Origin: Crocinitomicaceae bacterium
GTDB taxonomy: Bacteria; Bacteroidota; Bacteroidia; Flavobacteriales_D; Crocinitomicaceae
NCBI GenBank assembly: GCA_020635955.1
Contig: JACJYW010000008.1
Location: 186,001-250,000 of the forward strand
Direction of reading: 5' to 3'
DNA: 64,000 nucleotides
The notes under the pieces were generated by a model that made no database searches, was not told where the DNA came from, and saw only the letters and a list, made by a program, of their open reading frames with translations. Below, one piece after another: positions 16,482 to 25,048 of the stretch; the stretch's first letter is position 1; the number at the start of each line of letters is the position of its first letter. Both the position numbers and the translations under genes were made by a program.

Positions 16482-17530
16482 TGGCAAATGATCAAATAAG
16501 AGTTGGGATCACAGTTGGTGACATTAATGGTGTTGGCCTGGAGGTGATCATTAAAACATTGATGGACCCAAATGTCTATGCGAATTCAATTCCCATCATT
16601 TATGGATCTTCAAAAGCTATCACCATTCATAAAAAAGAAGCTGGAGTAGAAGAGTTCAACTTTTTAGCCGTTAATGATTCGAGTGAAGCGAAACCAAAGA
16701 AAATCAATGTGATCAACGTTTGGAAAGAAGAAGTGAACATCATTTTGGGTGAAAAGAATGCCAACGGTGGTAAATATGCGCTACTTTCTTTAGAGGCTGC
16801 AACAAAGGACCTGAAAGAAGGAAAAATTGACGTTTTAGTAACTGCTCCAATCAATAAGGATTGTGTTAGAGAAGCAGGATTCGAATTTGCCGGACATACA
16901 GAATATTTAGCACATCAATGGAATCAAGAAGAGGTATTGATGTTCATGGTGGCGGGAGACTTGAGAGTTGGAGTCGTAACAGGTCATGTTCCTTTGAAAA
17001 AGGTGCCTGAATTGATCACAGGAGAAGCGGTTGAGAAGAAATTGAGAATGATGCTCAAATCTTTAAAAGAGGATTTCCTGATCCCTAAACCTAGAATTGC
17101 TGTTTTGGGATTAAATCCACATGCAGGGGACAGAGGTACTATTGGTGATGAAGAAATGGAGATCATTAATCCGGTGATCACGAAATTGAGAGATGAAGGA
17201 GAATTGATCTATGGTTCCTACTCTGCTGATGGATTTTTCGGATCCTCAAACGTGCATATTTTTGACGGAATTCTCTCAATGTATCATGATCAGGGATTGA
17301 CTGGTTTCAAATCGATATCATTTGATGAAGGGGTAAATTATACAGCTGGATTGCCAATTGTTAGAACATCTCCGGATCACGGTACGGCCTACGATATCGC
17401 CGGAAAACAAAAGGCTTCTGAACGTTCATTCAGAAATGCTTACTATCTGGCTTGTGATATTTATCAAAGAAGACAACGTTATCAGGAGTTGCACGAAAAT
17501 CCACTTCAAAAACAAACTACAAAGAAATAG
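16481..17530 (+). CDS. pdxA: 4-hydroxythreonine-4-phosphate dehydrogenase
   Basis: NAD-dependent step of DXP-dependent pyridoxal phosphate synthesis. At 349 residues it is full length. Recognisable motifs are VGITVGDINGVGLEVIIK at the N-terminus, VLVTAPINKD, EFAGHTEYLA, VTGHVPLKKV, LGLNPHAGDRG, MYHDQGLTGFK and TSPDHGTAYDIAG. The histidines in AGHTE, NPHAG and YHDQG are the expected metal ligands. It lies between pepA and the DUF177-rpmF unit, a gene order common in Flavobacteria. Confidence 0.97.
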   Translation: MANDQIRVGITVGDINGVGLEVIIKTLMDPNVYANSIPIIYGSSKAITIHKKEAGVEEFNFLAVNDSSEAKPKKINVINVWKEEVNIILGEKNANGGKYALLSLEAATKDLKEGKIDVLVTAPINKDCVREAGFEFAGHTEYLAHQWNQEEVLMFMVAGDLRVGVVTGHVPLKKVPELITGEAVEKKLRMMLKSLKEDFLIPKPRIAVLGLNPHAGDRGTIGDEEMEIINPVITKLRDEGELIYGSYSADGFFGSSNVHIFDGILSMYHDQGLTGFKSISFDEGVNYTAGLPIVRTSPDHGTAYDIAGKQKASERSFRNAYYLACDIYQRRQRYQELHENPLQKQTTKK

Positions 17531-17561
17531 TTTGTGCATTAAAATTTTATAATTATCTTTG
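17531..17561 (+). promoter_or_regulatory. Promoter of DUF177-rpmF
   Basis: TTTG (17531-17534), 19 bases, TATCTTTG (17554-17561). It begins directly after the pdxA stop, and the GTG start lies 19 bases past the -7 box. Confidence 0.7.
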
Positions 17562-17579
17562 CATCCCCAATTTTGAGGT

Positions 17580-18137
17580 GTGAGCAAAAGTGAATTAGAG
17601 ATAAGATTCTCTGGACTGAGCGAAGGAAAGCATGACTTTCACTTTGATATTGGAGATAAGTTCTTTGAGCAACTTGATTATTCTGAAGTCAAAAAAGCAG
17701 ATCTGTCTGTTGATGTGAATTTTGAAAAACGCGTCAATATGTTGGTCCTGAACTTTGATCTTCATGGAAAAGCCACCATAATGTGCGATAAGTGTACTGA
17801 TGATTTTGAAATGGAGATTGAGAATCAGGAAGAGCTGATCTACAAGTTTGGTGAAGGTGAATCGGATGATGAAAAGATCATTGTGATCCCTGAAAATGAG
17901 ATCGAAATTGATATTAGTCAACCGGTCTACGAACTTACCATTTTGGCGCTACCTTCAAGAAGAGTACATCCTGAAGGAGAATGTAATCAAGAAATGCTGG
18001 ATGCTATGGACAATTACCTGATGGTAGCGTCAGATGAAATAGAACCAAATCTGCAACAATCAGATGCTGGTTCCGTAGATGATGATGACGAAGAGGATAT
18101 TGATCCAAGATGGGAAGAACTAAAAAAATTGAAATAA
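17580..18137 (+). CDS. DUF177 (YceD-like) protein
   Basis: A 185-residue protein of the YceD/DUF177 family, which in many bacteria sits directly before rpmF and is linked to 23S rRNA processing or ribosome assembly. The cysteine pair in ATIMCDKCTDDFEME and the late FELTILALPSRRVHPEG-like segment (here YELTILALPSRRVHPEG) are typical, as is the acidic C-terminus (DDDDEEDIDPRWEELKKLK). The start is GTG, fixed by the strong promoter just upstream and by the absence of an ATG. It is followed 52 bases later by rpmF. Confidence 0.88.
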   Translation: MSKSELEIRFSGLSEGKHDFHFDIGDKFFEQLDYSEVKKADLSVDVNFEKRVNMLVLNFDLHGKATIMCDKCTDDFEMEIENQEELIYKFGEGESDDEKIIVIPENEIEIDISQPVYELTILALPSRRVHPEGECNQEMLDAMDNYLMVASDEIEPNLQQSDAGSVDDDDEEDIDPRWEELKKLK

Positions 18138-18189
18138 TAAATTTTGGTAGTGAGGGATAAGTATCCTGAACAACTTAAAACTGATAAAA

Positions 18190-18381
18190 ATGGCACATCC
18201 TAAGAGAAAGACTTCGAAGACAAGAAGAGACAAAAGAAGAACACATGTTAAGGCAGTTGCAGATAATGTATCTACTTGCCCTACAACAGGACAGCCTCAT
18301 CTTTTTCACAGAGCTCATTGGCATGAGGGGAAACTTTACTATAAAGGTAAAGTTGTGATGGAGAAAGAAGTTGCTGTTTAA
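18190..18381 (+). CDS. rpmF: 50S ribosomal protein L32
   Basis: A 63-residue basic protein of the large subunit: [19 protein letters not shown] is the classical L32 start. The zinc ribbon is reduced, with one Cys (TCPTTG) followed by HLFHRAHW instead of CxxC pairs, which is common in the phylum. It is second in the DUF177-rpmF unit and followed by a terminator. plsX, often the next gene in other phyla, is absent and fabH follows. Confidence 0.97.
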   Translation: MAHPKRKTSKTRRDKRRTHVKAVADNVSTCPTTGQPHLFHRAHWHEGKLYYKGKVVMEKEVAV

Positions 18382-18411
18382 AAAAGCATTTTAAGTCATA
18401 AAATACCTTTT

Positions 18412-18449
18412 AAAGGATGGTTGCGTTTATGCGTGATTGTCCTTTTTTT
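18412..18449 (+). terminator. Terminator after rpmF
   Basis: AAAGGAT pairs with GTCCTTT, with the intervening GGTTGCG/CGTGATT arms mostly wobble-paired, followed by a run of seven T. It separates rpmF from the fabH unit. Confidence 0.65.
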
Positions 18450-18478
18450 GTTCTCACTGATTTTTATCTAAAAACAGC

Positions 18479-18520
18479 TGGTTTTTTAAATTTTTTGGCA
18501 GGAATTTGAGTAAAAAACCA
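18479..18520. promoter_or_regulatory. 10-bp inverted repeat upstream of fabH
   Basis: TGGTTTTTTA (18479-18488) and its exact inverse TAAAAAACCA (18511-18520) are separated by 22 bases. It could be an operator or an RNA hairpin before the fatty-acid genes. A weak -7-like TAAATTTA lies downstream at 18541-18548. Confidence 0.4.
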
Positions 18521-18609
18521 ATTTTCCATCCAATTTTTAATAAATTTAGCCCCTATTAATTAACGGACACTAAACCCAAAATAGTTCCGAAAAAAGTTGA
18601 ACACAAACC

Positions 18610-19596
18610 ATGAGCAAACCAACCGCGGCCATTACTGCAGTTCAGGGATACGTTCCAGAAGGCATACTTTCAAACCAGGATCTTGAAAAAATGGTTGATA
18701 CCAATGATGAGTGGATCACCTCTCGTACTGGTATTAAAGAAAGGAGAATGGCAGCAAAAGGTGAGGCCTTGTCTGATTTTGGACAAAAGATCGTAGAAGG
18801 CATCCTTAAAAAAAGAGGTATAAAGCCTGAAGAAATAGATATGGTGATCGTAGGTACCATTACCGGAGATTATCGTTTCCCTTCATCTTCCAATGTTATT
18901 TGTGATAAATGTGGTTTAGTTAATGCCTGGGGATTTGATCTCTCAGCAGCATGTTCAGGTTTTCTATATGCCCTGGATATTGGTAAGAACTATATTGAAA
19001 ATGGTACTTACAAAAAAGTGATCGTTATTGGTGCAGATGTTATGTCAAGCATCATTAATTATAAAGATAGAGCAACTTGTATCATCTTTGGTGATGGAGG
19101 AGGAGGTGTTCTTTTAGAACCTAATTATGACGGTTTGGGAATTCAGGATTCAATTCTGAAAGCGGATGGTGCCGGAAGAGAGTTCTTGTTGCAAAAAATT
19201 GGAGGTTCATTAGAACCTATAACAAAAGAAAATGCTGAAACTGATGGACAATATGTTTATCAAGAGGGACAGACAGTATTTAAACATGCCGTAAAAAATA
19301 TGGCAGATGTTGCTGTTGACATCATGGAAAGAAATAATCTTACTGCAGATGATGTTGACTGGTTAGCCCCTCATCAGGCAAATCTCAGAATTATTGATGC
19401 TACTGCAAATCGCATGGGTCTGGATCATAGTAAGATCATGATCAATATCGAAAAATTCGGTAATACAACTGCCGGTACAATTCCTCTTTTATTATGGGAA
19501 TGGGAGGATAAATTCAAAAAAGGAGATAATATCATTTTGGCCGCTTTTGGAGGTGGATTCACTTGGGGATCTATCTACCTTAAATGGGCTTATTAA
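18610..19596 (+). CDS. fabH: 3-oxoacyl-ACP synthase III
   Basis: Starts fatty-acid elongation by condensing an acyl-CoA with malonyl-ACP. The 328-residue length is standard. The catalytic triad is visible: Cys115 in SAACSGFLYAL, His255 in PHQANLRII and Asn285 in FGNTTAGTIPL. TNDEWITSRTGIKERR near the N-terminus is the family signature. It heads fabH-accB-lipoprotein-accC, so acetyl-CoA carboxylase parts and the initiating synthase are probably expressed together. Confidence 0.97.
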   Translation: MSKPTAAITAVQGYVPEGILSNQDLEKMVDTNDEWITSRTGIKERRMAAKGEALSDFGQKIVEGILKKRGIKPEEIDMVIVGTITGDYRFPSSSNVICDKCGLVNAWGFDLSAACSGFLYALDIGKNYIENGTYKKVIVIGADVMSSIINYKDRATCIIFGDGGGGVLLEPNYDGLGIQDSILKADGAGREFLLQKIGGSLEPITKENAETDGQYVYQEGQTVFKHAVKNMADVAVDIMERNNLTADDVDWLAPHQANLRIIDATANRMGLDHSKIMINIEKFGNTTAGTIPLLLWEWEDKFKKGDNIILAAFGGGFTWGSIYLKWAY

Positions 19597-19627
19597 AATA
19601 GCTTTCAATTAAGACAATATATAAATT

Positions 19628-20119
19628 ATGGATATTAAGGAAATTCAAAATCTGATCAAATTTGTTGCAAGAGCTGGAGTAACAGAAGTTGCAATTGAAG
19701 AAGGTGAATTCAAGATCACTATCAAAACGGATTCAGCAAGTGAACACTATGTTGTTCAACAAGCTCCTCAGGTAGTTCATGCAGCTCCTCAAGTTGTTGC
19801 TCAAGCTACAGAGCAAGCCGCTCCTGTTGCTAAAGAAGCTCCAAAATCAGATGCTCCGGTTGAAGCATCTAAAGGAAATTTGGTGGAGATCAAATCACCA
19901 ATGATCGGAACATTTTATAGAAAGAGCGCTCCTGAAAAACCTGCGTTTGTAAACGTTGGTGATGAGATCAAAGCGGGTGATGTTCTTTGTATAGTTGAAG
20001 CAATGAAATTGTTCAACGAGATCGAATCAGAAATTTCAGGTAAGATCGTAAAAGTATTGGTGGAAGATAATTCTCCTATTGAGTATGATCAGCCTTTATT
20101 TTTGGTTGAGCCAGCATAA
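19628..20119 (+). CDS. accB: Biotin carboxyl carrier protein of acetyl-CoA carboxylase
   Basis: A 163-residue carrier subunit. The N-terminal segment MDIKEIQNLIKFVARAGVTE is typical, then an Ala/Pro/Gln/Val-rich flexible linker (about 50-85), then the biotinyl domain with EAMKLFNEIESE, where Lys127 is the predicted biotinylation site. The preceding SPMIGTFYRKSAPEKPAFV forms the thumb region. It lies 31 bases after fabH and is separated from accC by a lipoprotein gene. Confidence 0.97.
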   Translation: MDIKEIQNLIKFVARAGVTEVAIEEGEFKITIKTDSASEHYVVQQAPQVVHAAPQVVAQATEQAAPVAKEAPKSDAPVEASKGNLVEIKSPMIGTFYRKSAPEKPAFVNVGDEIKAGDVLCIVEAMKLFNEIESEISGKIVKVLVEDNSPIEYDQPLFLVEPA

Positions 20120-20151
20120 CTGAATCCTAAAGATTCGCATTAAAAATTATT

Positions 20152-20658
20152 ATGAAAAAGAAGGTATTACATCTATCCTTGATGGCGTCTTTAATGGTGC
20201 TGTTAACTGCTTGCCCTTATCAATCTAAAGTTCCGATCACTCAGGCTGAAGAAAAACTGAATAAGGATCTTTTTGGTGAGTGGATTTCTACATCTGAACT
20301 AGAATACGATAATCCAACTTTTTACTCTATTGATAAGTTCAGTAAGGTAAAATATGAAGTAGTTGAGAACAGCTATAGCAGCTATGACAGTACTTACACA
20401 CAAAAGAAATATTTCATGCATTCATCTACCTTGGGAGATAGAACTTTCATGAATATTCAAGAAGCCAGCGGAGGAGATTATTACCTTCATTATATGGAAA
20501 TAGGTGATAATGAATTCACACTTTTTGAGATCACTGAGAACATTGATGAGCAATTCACTTCATCAACTGATCTAAAGAATTTTGTAGAAAAGAACATGAA
20601 TTTAAGTTTCTTCTACTCAAAAAGTGAAGTAAAATACATTAGAAGACCTAAAAAGTAA
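20152..20658 (+). CDS. Small lipoprotein of unknown function within the acc operon
   Basis: A 168-residue predicted lipoprotein: the signal peptide ends in LLTAC (Cys21), giving a mature protein beginning CPYQSKVPIT. The remainder contains an EKLNKDLFGEWIS segment resembling lipocalin-like or META-like lipoproteins that start with a 'G-x-W' strand, but I do not recognise a family. It sits 32 bases after accB and 14 before accC, in the same direction and with similar codon use, so it is probably cotranscribed with acetyl-CoA carboxylase genes. The reason is unknown. Confidence 0.8.
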   Translation: MKKKVLHLSLMASLMVLLTACPYQSKVPITQAEEKLNKDLFGEWISTSELEYDNPTFYSIDKFSKVKYEVVENSYSSYDSTYTQKKYFMHSSTLGDRTFMNIQEASGGDYYLHYMEIGDNEFTLFEITENIDEQFTSSTDLKNFVEKNMNLSFFYSKSEVKYIRRPKK

Positions 20659-20672
20659 TCTAACTAGAATAC

Positions 20673-22010
20673 ATGTTTGAAAAAATATTAGTAGCCAATA
20701 GAGGAGAGATCGCCCTACGTGTAATCAGAACATGTAAGGAAATGGGGATCAGAACTGTAGCTGTTTATTCTACTGCAGATAGAGACAGTTTACACGTGAG
20801 ATTTGCAGATGAAGCAGTTTGTATCGGACCGCCTCAAAGTGCACATTCTTATCTTGATATTCCTAAACTGATTGCAGCTTGTGAGATTACCAATGCTGAC
20901 GCAGTACATCCAGGATATGGTTTCCTTTCTGAAAATGCCAACTTCTCTAGAATTTGTGCAGAAAACGGAATTAAATTCATTGGTGCATCACCTGAAATGA
21001 TCGAATCAATGGGAGACAAAGCTACGGCTAAAGCTACCATGGAAAAAGCTGGAGTTCCTTGTATCCCGGGATCTAAAGGCTTATTGAAAGATCTAGCTGA
21101 TGCCAAAGAAACAGCTAAGGTGGTAAAATACCCTATCATGTTGAAAGCTACTGCCGGTGGTGGTGGAAAAGGTATGCGTGTTGTTTGGAAAGAAGAAGAA
21201 CTTGAAGCAGCCTGGAACTCAGCAAGACAAGAAGCAGGTGCCGCTTTTGGAAATGACGGGATGTACATGGAGAAATTCATTGAAGAACCTCGTCATATCG
21301 AAATTCAGGTAGCTGGTGATAAATACGGAAATGCTTGTCACCTTTCTGAAAGAGATTGTTCTATCCAAAGACGTCACCAAAAATTGGTTGAAGAAGTACC
21401 TTCTCCTTTTATGACTGATAAATTGCGTAAAGCAATGGGTCGTGCTGCAATTAAAGCAGTAAAAGCGATCAAATATGAGGGTGTAGGTACAGTTGAATTC
21501 CTGGTAGATAAGCACAGAAATTTCTACTTCATGGAAATGAATACCAGAATTCAGGTTGAACATACCATTACTGAAGAAGTGATCAACTATGACTTGATCA
21601 AAGAACAGATCAAATTAGCAGCTGGTGATAAAATTGAAGGAAAAGAATACTTCCCACAATTACATGCTATTCAATGCAGAATTAATGCTGAAGACCCATA
21701 TAATGATTTCCGTCCTTGCCCTGGTAAGATCACGGATTATCATCAACCGGGTGGTCATGGTATCCGAATCGATACTCATGTTTATGCAGGTTATGTAATT
21801 CCTCCGTATTATGACTCAATGATCTCTAAATTGATCACTGTAGCTCAATCACGAGAAGAAGCTATCACCAAAATGGAAAGAGCACTTGAAGAATACTATA
21901 TTGATGGTATTAAAACTACCATCCCTTTCCATCAACAATTGATGAAAGACAAGAACTTTAGAGAAGGAAACTTTACAACAAAGTTCATGGAAACTTTTAA
22001 GCTAAAGTAA
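20673..22010 (+). CDS. accC: Biotin carboxylase subunit of acetyl-CoA carboxylase
   Basis: ATP-grasp enzyme that carboxylates the biotin on AccB. The 445-residue length matches the family. Motifs: [20 protein letters not shown] at the start, [13 protein letters not shown], the glycine-rich ATP loop [32 protein letters not shown] and [16 protein letters not shown]. The last has Thr where many homologues have Pro, a mild lineage difference. It ends the fabH-accBC unit, with a strong terminator behind it. The carboxyltransferase subunits are not in the window. Confidence 0.98.
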   Translation: MFEKILVANRGEIALRVIRTCKEMGIRTVAVYSTADRDSLHVRFADEAVCIGPPQSAHSYLDIPKLIAACEITNADAVHPGYGFLSENANFSRICAENGIKFIGASPEMIESMGDKATAKATMEKAGVPCIPGSKGLLKDLADAKETAKVVKYPIMLKATAGGGGKGMRVVWKEEELEAAWNSARQEAGAAFGNDGMYMEKFIEEPRHIEIQVAGDKYGNACHLSERDCSIQRRHQKLVEEVPSPFMTDKLRKAMGRAAIKAVKAIKYEGVGTVEFLVDKHRNFYFMEMNTRIQVEHTITEEVINYDLIKEQIKLAAGDKIEGKEYFPQLHAIQCRINAEDPYNDFRPCPGKITDYHQPGGHGIRIDTHVYAGYVIPPYYDSMISKLITVAQSREEAITKMERALEEYYIDGIKTTIPFHQQLMKDKNFREGNFTTKFMETFKLK

Positions 22011-22034
22011 AATTCTGATCAAGTGAAAAATTAT

Positions 22035-22068
22035 AGCCGTGTAACTGACTAGTTATGCGGCTTTTTTT
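22035..22068 (+). terminator. Terminator after accC
   Basis: AGCCG-T-GTAACT pairs with AGTTAT-G-CGGCT around a GACT loop (12-bp stem with two G-T pairs), followed by seven T. Confidence 0.85.
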
Positions 22069-22129
22069 ATTTCAAAGCTTAGTAACAAATGAGTAACCAA
22101 TTTTGTTATAAGGAGTATACAGTTTTAGT

Positions 22130-23194
22130 TTGATTCGTAAATTAAGCTATATCATCCTATTGTTACTACCGTTGTTTTCCAACGGACAGGATATCCATTT
22201 TTCTCAAACAACCCGTTCCCAATTCCAAATCAACCCCGCTTTTTGTGGAACATTTTCAGGAAACTTAAGGGCTGAGATCAACTGGAAAGATCAGTGGCAA
22301 TCTATTAATAACACCTTCAGAACATACGGAGCTTCTTTCCAATATTCTTTTGGAAAAGGAAACCCTAGAATGCCTGTGTTTTTTGCCATAGGTGCACAAG
22401 CTTTTAAAGATGTAGCTGGAGATGTAGAAATAGGAAATACTACAGGAGGAGTTAATTTTAATACCCTTCTAAAAGTGAATCGTAACTCTAGGTTATCGCT
22501 TGGAATTCAAGGAAATTATGGAAGAACAGGAATAGATCCTTCTAAGATGCAATGGGGTAGCCAGTACAATGGATTGAATTTTGATCCGGCGCTCATTAAT
22601 GGTTCTGGAATAGATTTTCAAGGCTTCCCTTATGCCGATTTATCTGCAGGATTAGCCTATTGGTATACTAAAAGAGACAAGAATGTTATTGCACAAGCCC
22701 CTCAAGATGCAAAGATTGGATTGGCGATCTACCACATAAACAGACCAAAATTCACATACGGTAATGATGCGAACAAAGAGAATGTTTTACGCATGAGATT
22801 TGTGATGCATGGATCAGCTCTTTTATCCACCGACATTGAAGATCTTTACTGGTATCCCAATTTAACCGTTATGGTGCAGGGTAATCAACATGAAGTATTA
22901 TTGGGATGTTTGGCGAAATACAGAATAAAATCGGCCTCTAAAACAACCGGATTTAATGGTGAATGGGCCATTACAGGAGGTCTGGACCTTCGCGTAACGA
23001 ACGTACTTGATGCTATTGTTCCTCAAGTGTATTTTGGTTTAAGTAATTTTGATGTCGGATTATCTTATGATCTGAATGTATCCAGCCTGAATAATGCTTC
23101 AAACTTCAGAGGAGGATTTGAATTGTCCATCAGATTTACAAATCCGGATGCTTACATCCATAGAAATCCGTTCAGACGTGGAATTTCTATTTAA
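22130..23194 (+). CDS. PorP/SprF family outer-membrane protein
   Basis: A 354-residue beta-barrel of the PorP/SprF family, whose members act with type IX secretion and help surface proteins such as SprB attach. After the signal peptide (LSYIILLLLPLFSNGQ) comes the family hallmark DIHFSQTTRSQFQINPAFCG, followed by alternating amphipathic strands. The only plausible start is TTG, with an AAGGAG sequence about 14 bases upstream and no in-frame ATG nearby. It is not next to a large adhesin gene, so its partner is not evident. Several T9SS cargo genes lie elsewhere in the window. Confidence 0.9.
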   Translation: MIRKLSYIILLLLPLFSNGQDIHFSQTTRSQFQINPAFCGTFSGNLRAEINWKDQWQSINNTFRTYGASFQYSFGKGNPRMPVFFAIGAQAFKDVAGDVEIGNTTGGVNFNTLLKVNRNSRLSLGIQGNYGRTGIDPSKMQWGSQYNGLNFDPALINGSGIDFQGFPYADLSAGLAYWYTKRDKNVIAQAPQDAKIGLAIYHINRPKFTYGNDANKENVLRMRFVMHGSALLSTDIEDLYWYPNLTVMVQGNQHEVLLGCLAKYRIKSASKTTGFNGEWAITGGLDLRVTNVLDAIVPQVYFGLSNFDVGLSYDLNVSSLNNASNFRGGFELSIRFTNPDAYIHRNPFRRGISI

Positions 23195-23225
23195 TTTCTT
23201 TCGCTCTAGGGTACCAAGTTTTTTT

Positions 23226-23233
23226 TATATTTG
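23226..23233 (+). promoter_or_regulatory. Possible -7 box of peptide-binding lipoprotein gene
   Basis: TATATTTG lies 21 bases before the ATG. The best upstream partner is TTTC at 23199-23202 (23-base spacing), so the -33 element is weak. Confidence 0.4.
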
Positions 23234-23254
23234 CTAGTCACCAAAAATAGGTAG

Positions 23255-25042
23255 ATGAGATCGTTAAAATTATTCTTTATAGCCCCTTTGTTCTTAAGTT
23301 TAATTCAGTCTTGTGGAGGTTCCGCAGATGGAACTGATGAAAACGGAGATCCGAATGCATTAGTAAAAGTTGAAGGAGGAAAATTCTCTGGAGGCGTAAT
23401 GAGAATAAATTCAATCGAAGATTATACTACGCTTTTTCCTGCTGGAATAAATGATGTTTATTCTAATCACGTGGCAGGAAACGTCTACGAAGGTCTTTTC
23501 AGATTTGATCAAAAAACGTTGGAGACAATGCCTGCATTGGCTGAGAGTTTCACTATTGATAAATCAAAAACGGTTTATACTTTTAAAATTAGAAAAGGTG
23601 TAAAGTTCCATGATGATGAGTGTTTCTCAGATGGAGTGGGTAGAGAAGTTACTGCTGAAGATGTGAAATACTGTTTAGATTATGTGTGTTCAGATCACGA
23701 AGCAAATAAGTGGAATACCGTTTTCAATCATGTAATTGATGGTGTTGACGCATATAAAAAAGGAGCAAAAGATGTAAGTGGAATTAAAGTGATCGACAAC
23801 AATACCCTAGAGATCAAATTAGAAAGCCCACTGGCGTCTTTCCCTGATATGCTAGCACTTTTGGCAACAGGAGTGTATCCAAAAGAAGCCATTGATAAAT
23901 ATGGTTATGATGGAATGAGTAATCATATGGTTGGTACCGGTCCGTTTTATGCTACAGAAATTGCAAATGGTAGCAAGGTGGTCTTTAAAAAGAACAAGAA
24001 TTATTGGAGAACGGATGAATTTGGTAACCAACTTCCATTTTTGAGTGAGATCCATATGTCTTTTATAAAAGATAAGAAGGAAGAATTGGAAGCTTTTAAA
24101 AATGACGAGCTGGATATGGTTTGGGGAATTCCTGTTGAAGAGATCCCTAACATTATGGGAAGTTTAGAAGAAGCTAAAGAAGGAAAAAACAAAGAATTTG
24201 AAGTACAATCAGTTAACAGTTTGAATATTCAGTATTATGGATTCAAATTCAATTCTGAAGTATTTTCTGATGTGAATGTGAGAAAAGCCTTCAATTATGC
24301 CGTGGATAGAGATTCATTGGTAGAATTTGTGCTTGAAGGTGAAGGTATTCCGGCTCACAATGGTTTTGTACCACCTATGACAGGTTATCCATATGAAGCA
24401 GTAAAAGGATATTCATATGATCCTGCCCTTGCAAAACAGTACATGGCTAAAGCTGGTTATGCAAATGGTAAGGGCTTCCCTGAATTAACATTGTATCTGA
24501 ATAAAAGTGGTGGTGTTAACGTTAAAATTGCTGAGTTCCTGACTGGTATGCTAAAAAATAATTTGGGCGTTACGGTTAAGATGGAAGCAATGTCAATGGC
24601 TGATCTTTATCCTAGAGTTGAAAAAGGAGAATTTGATTTTTGGAGATTCGGTTGGATTGCAGATTACCCAGACCCAGCATCTTTCTTACATCTTTTCCAC
24701 AGTACTACTAAAGCTGGAGAGCCAGGAGACAACTATTTCGGATATTCCAATCCAAAATTCAATGAGGTTTATGAGGCTGCATTGAAAGAAATTGACCAGG
24801 AAAAACGTAACAAACTTTATGCTGAAGCTGATCAAATTGTGATGGATGATGCTGTTATCATGCCGTTAATGTTCAATGTGGGTATTAGATTGATCAATCC
24901 ACAGGTGAAAGATTTCGATATTAACGAAATGGAATATCGTGACCTGGCTGTTGTCAACATGGTTGAAAAGCAAAAGTCAAACGTTCGCGTTTATGACAAT
25001 CTGTTTGATGAAGAAGAAGAATTGGGAAATAATCCTCAGTAA
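23255..25042 (+). CDS. Peptide/oligopeptide ABC-type substrate-binding lipoprotein
   Basis: A 595-residue solute-binding protein of the SBP_bac_5 (OppA/DppA) family. The lipoprotein signal ends in IQSC (Cys20). The family pattern is clear: VYEGLFRFDQKTLETMPALA, YTFKIRKGVKFHDD, VTAEDVKYCLDYV, GTGPFYATEIANGSKVVFKK, RKAFNYAVDRDSLVEFV and WIADYPDPASFLHLF. It would deliver oligopeptides to a permease, but no permease or ATPase gene is adjacent, so it either serves a transporter elsewhere or works without one. Its stop lies 6 bases from the convergent asd stop. Confidence 0.92.
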   Translation: MRSLKLFFIAPLFLSLIQSCGGSADGTDENGDPNALVKVEGGKFSGGVMRINSIEDYTTLFPAGINDVYSNHVAGNVYEGLFRFDQKTLETMPALAESFTIDKSKTVYTFKIRKGVKFHDDECFSDGVGREVTAEDVKYCLDYVCSDHEANKWNTVFNHVIDGVDAYKKGAKDVSGIKVIDNNTLEIKLESPLASFPDMLALLATGVYPKEAIDKYGYDGMSNHMVGTGPFYATEIANGSKVVFKKNKNYWRTDEFGNQLPFLSEIHMSFIKDKKEELEAFKNDELDMVWGIPVEEIPNIMGSLEEAKEGKNKEFEVQSVNSLNIQYYGFKFNSEVFSDVNVRKAFNYAVDRDSLVEFVLEGEGIPAHNGFVPPMTGYPYEAVKGYSYDPALAKQYMAKAGYANGKGFPELTLYLNKSGGVNVKIAEFLTGMLKNNLGVTVKMEAMSMADLYPRVEKGEFDFWRFGWIADYPDPASFLHLFHSTTKAGEPGDNYFGYSNPKFNEVYEAALKEIDQEKRNKLYAEADQIVMDDAVIMPLMFNVGIRLINPQVKDFDINEMEYRDLAVVNMVEKQKSNVRVYDNLFDEEEELGNNPQ

Positions 25043-25048
25043 TTCTTT

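Noticed and set aside
20849..21280. 143-codon open frame antisense to accC
   Set aside because: It mirrors the codon pattern of a highly conserved gene and has no start signal or family resemblance.
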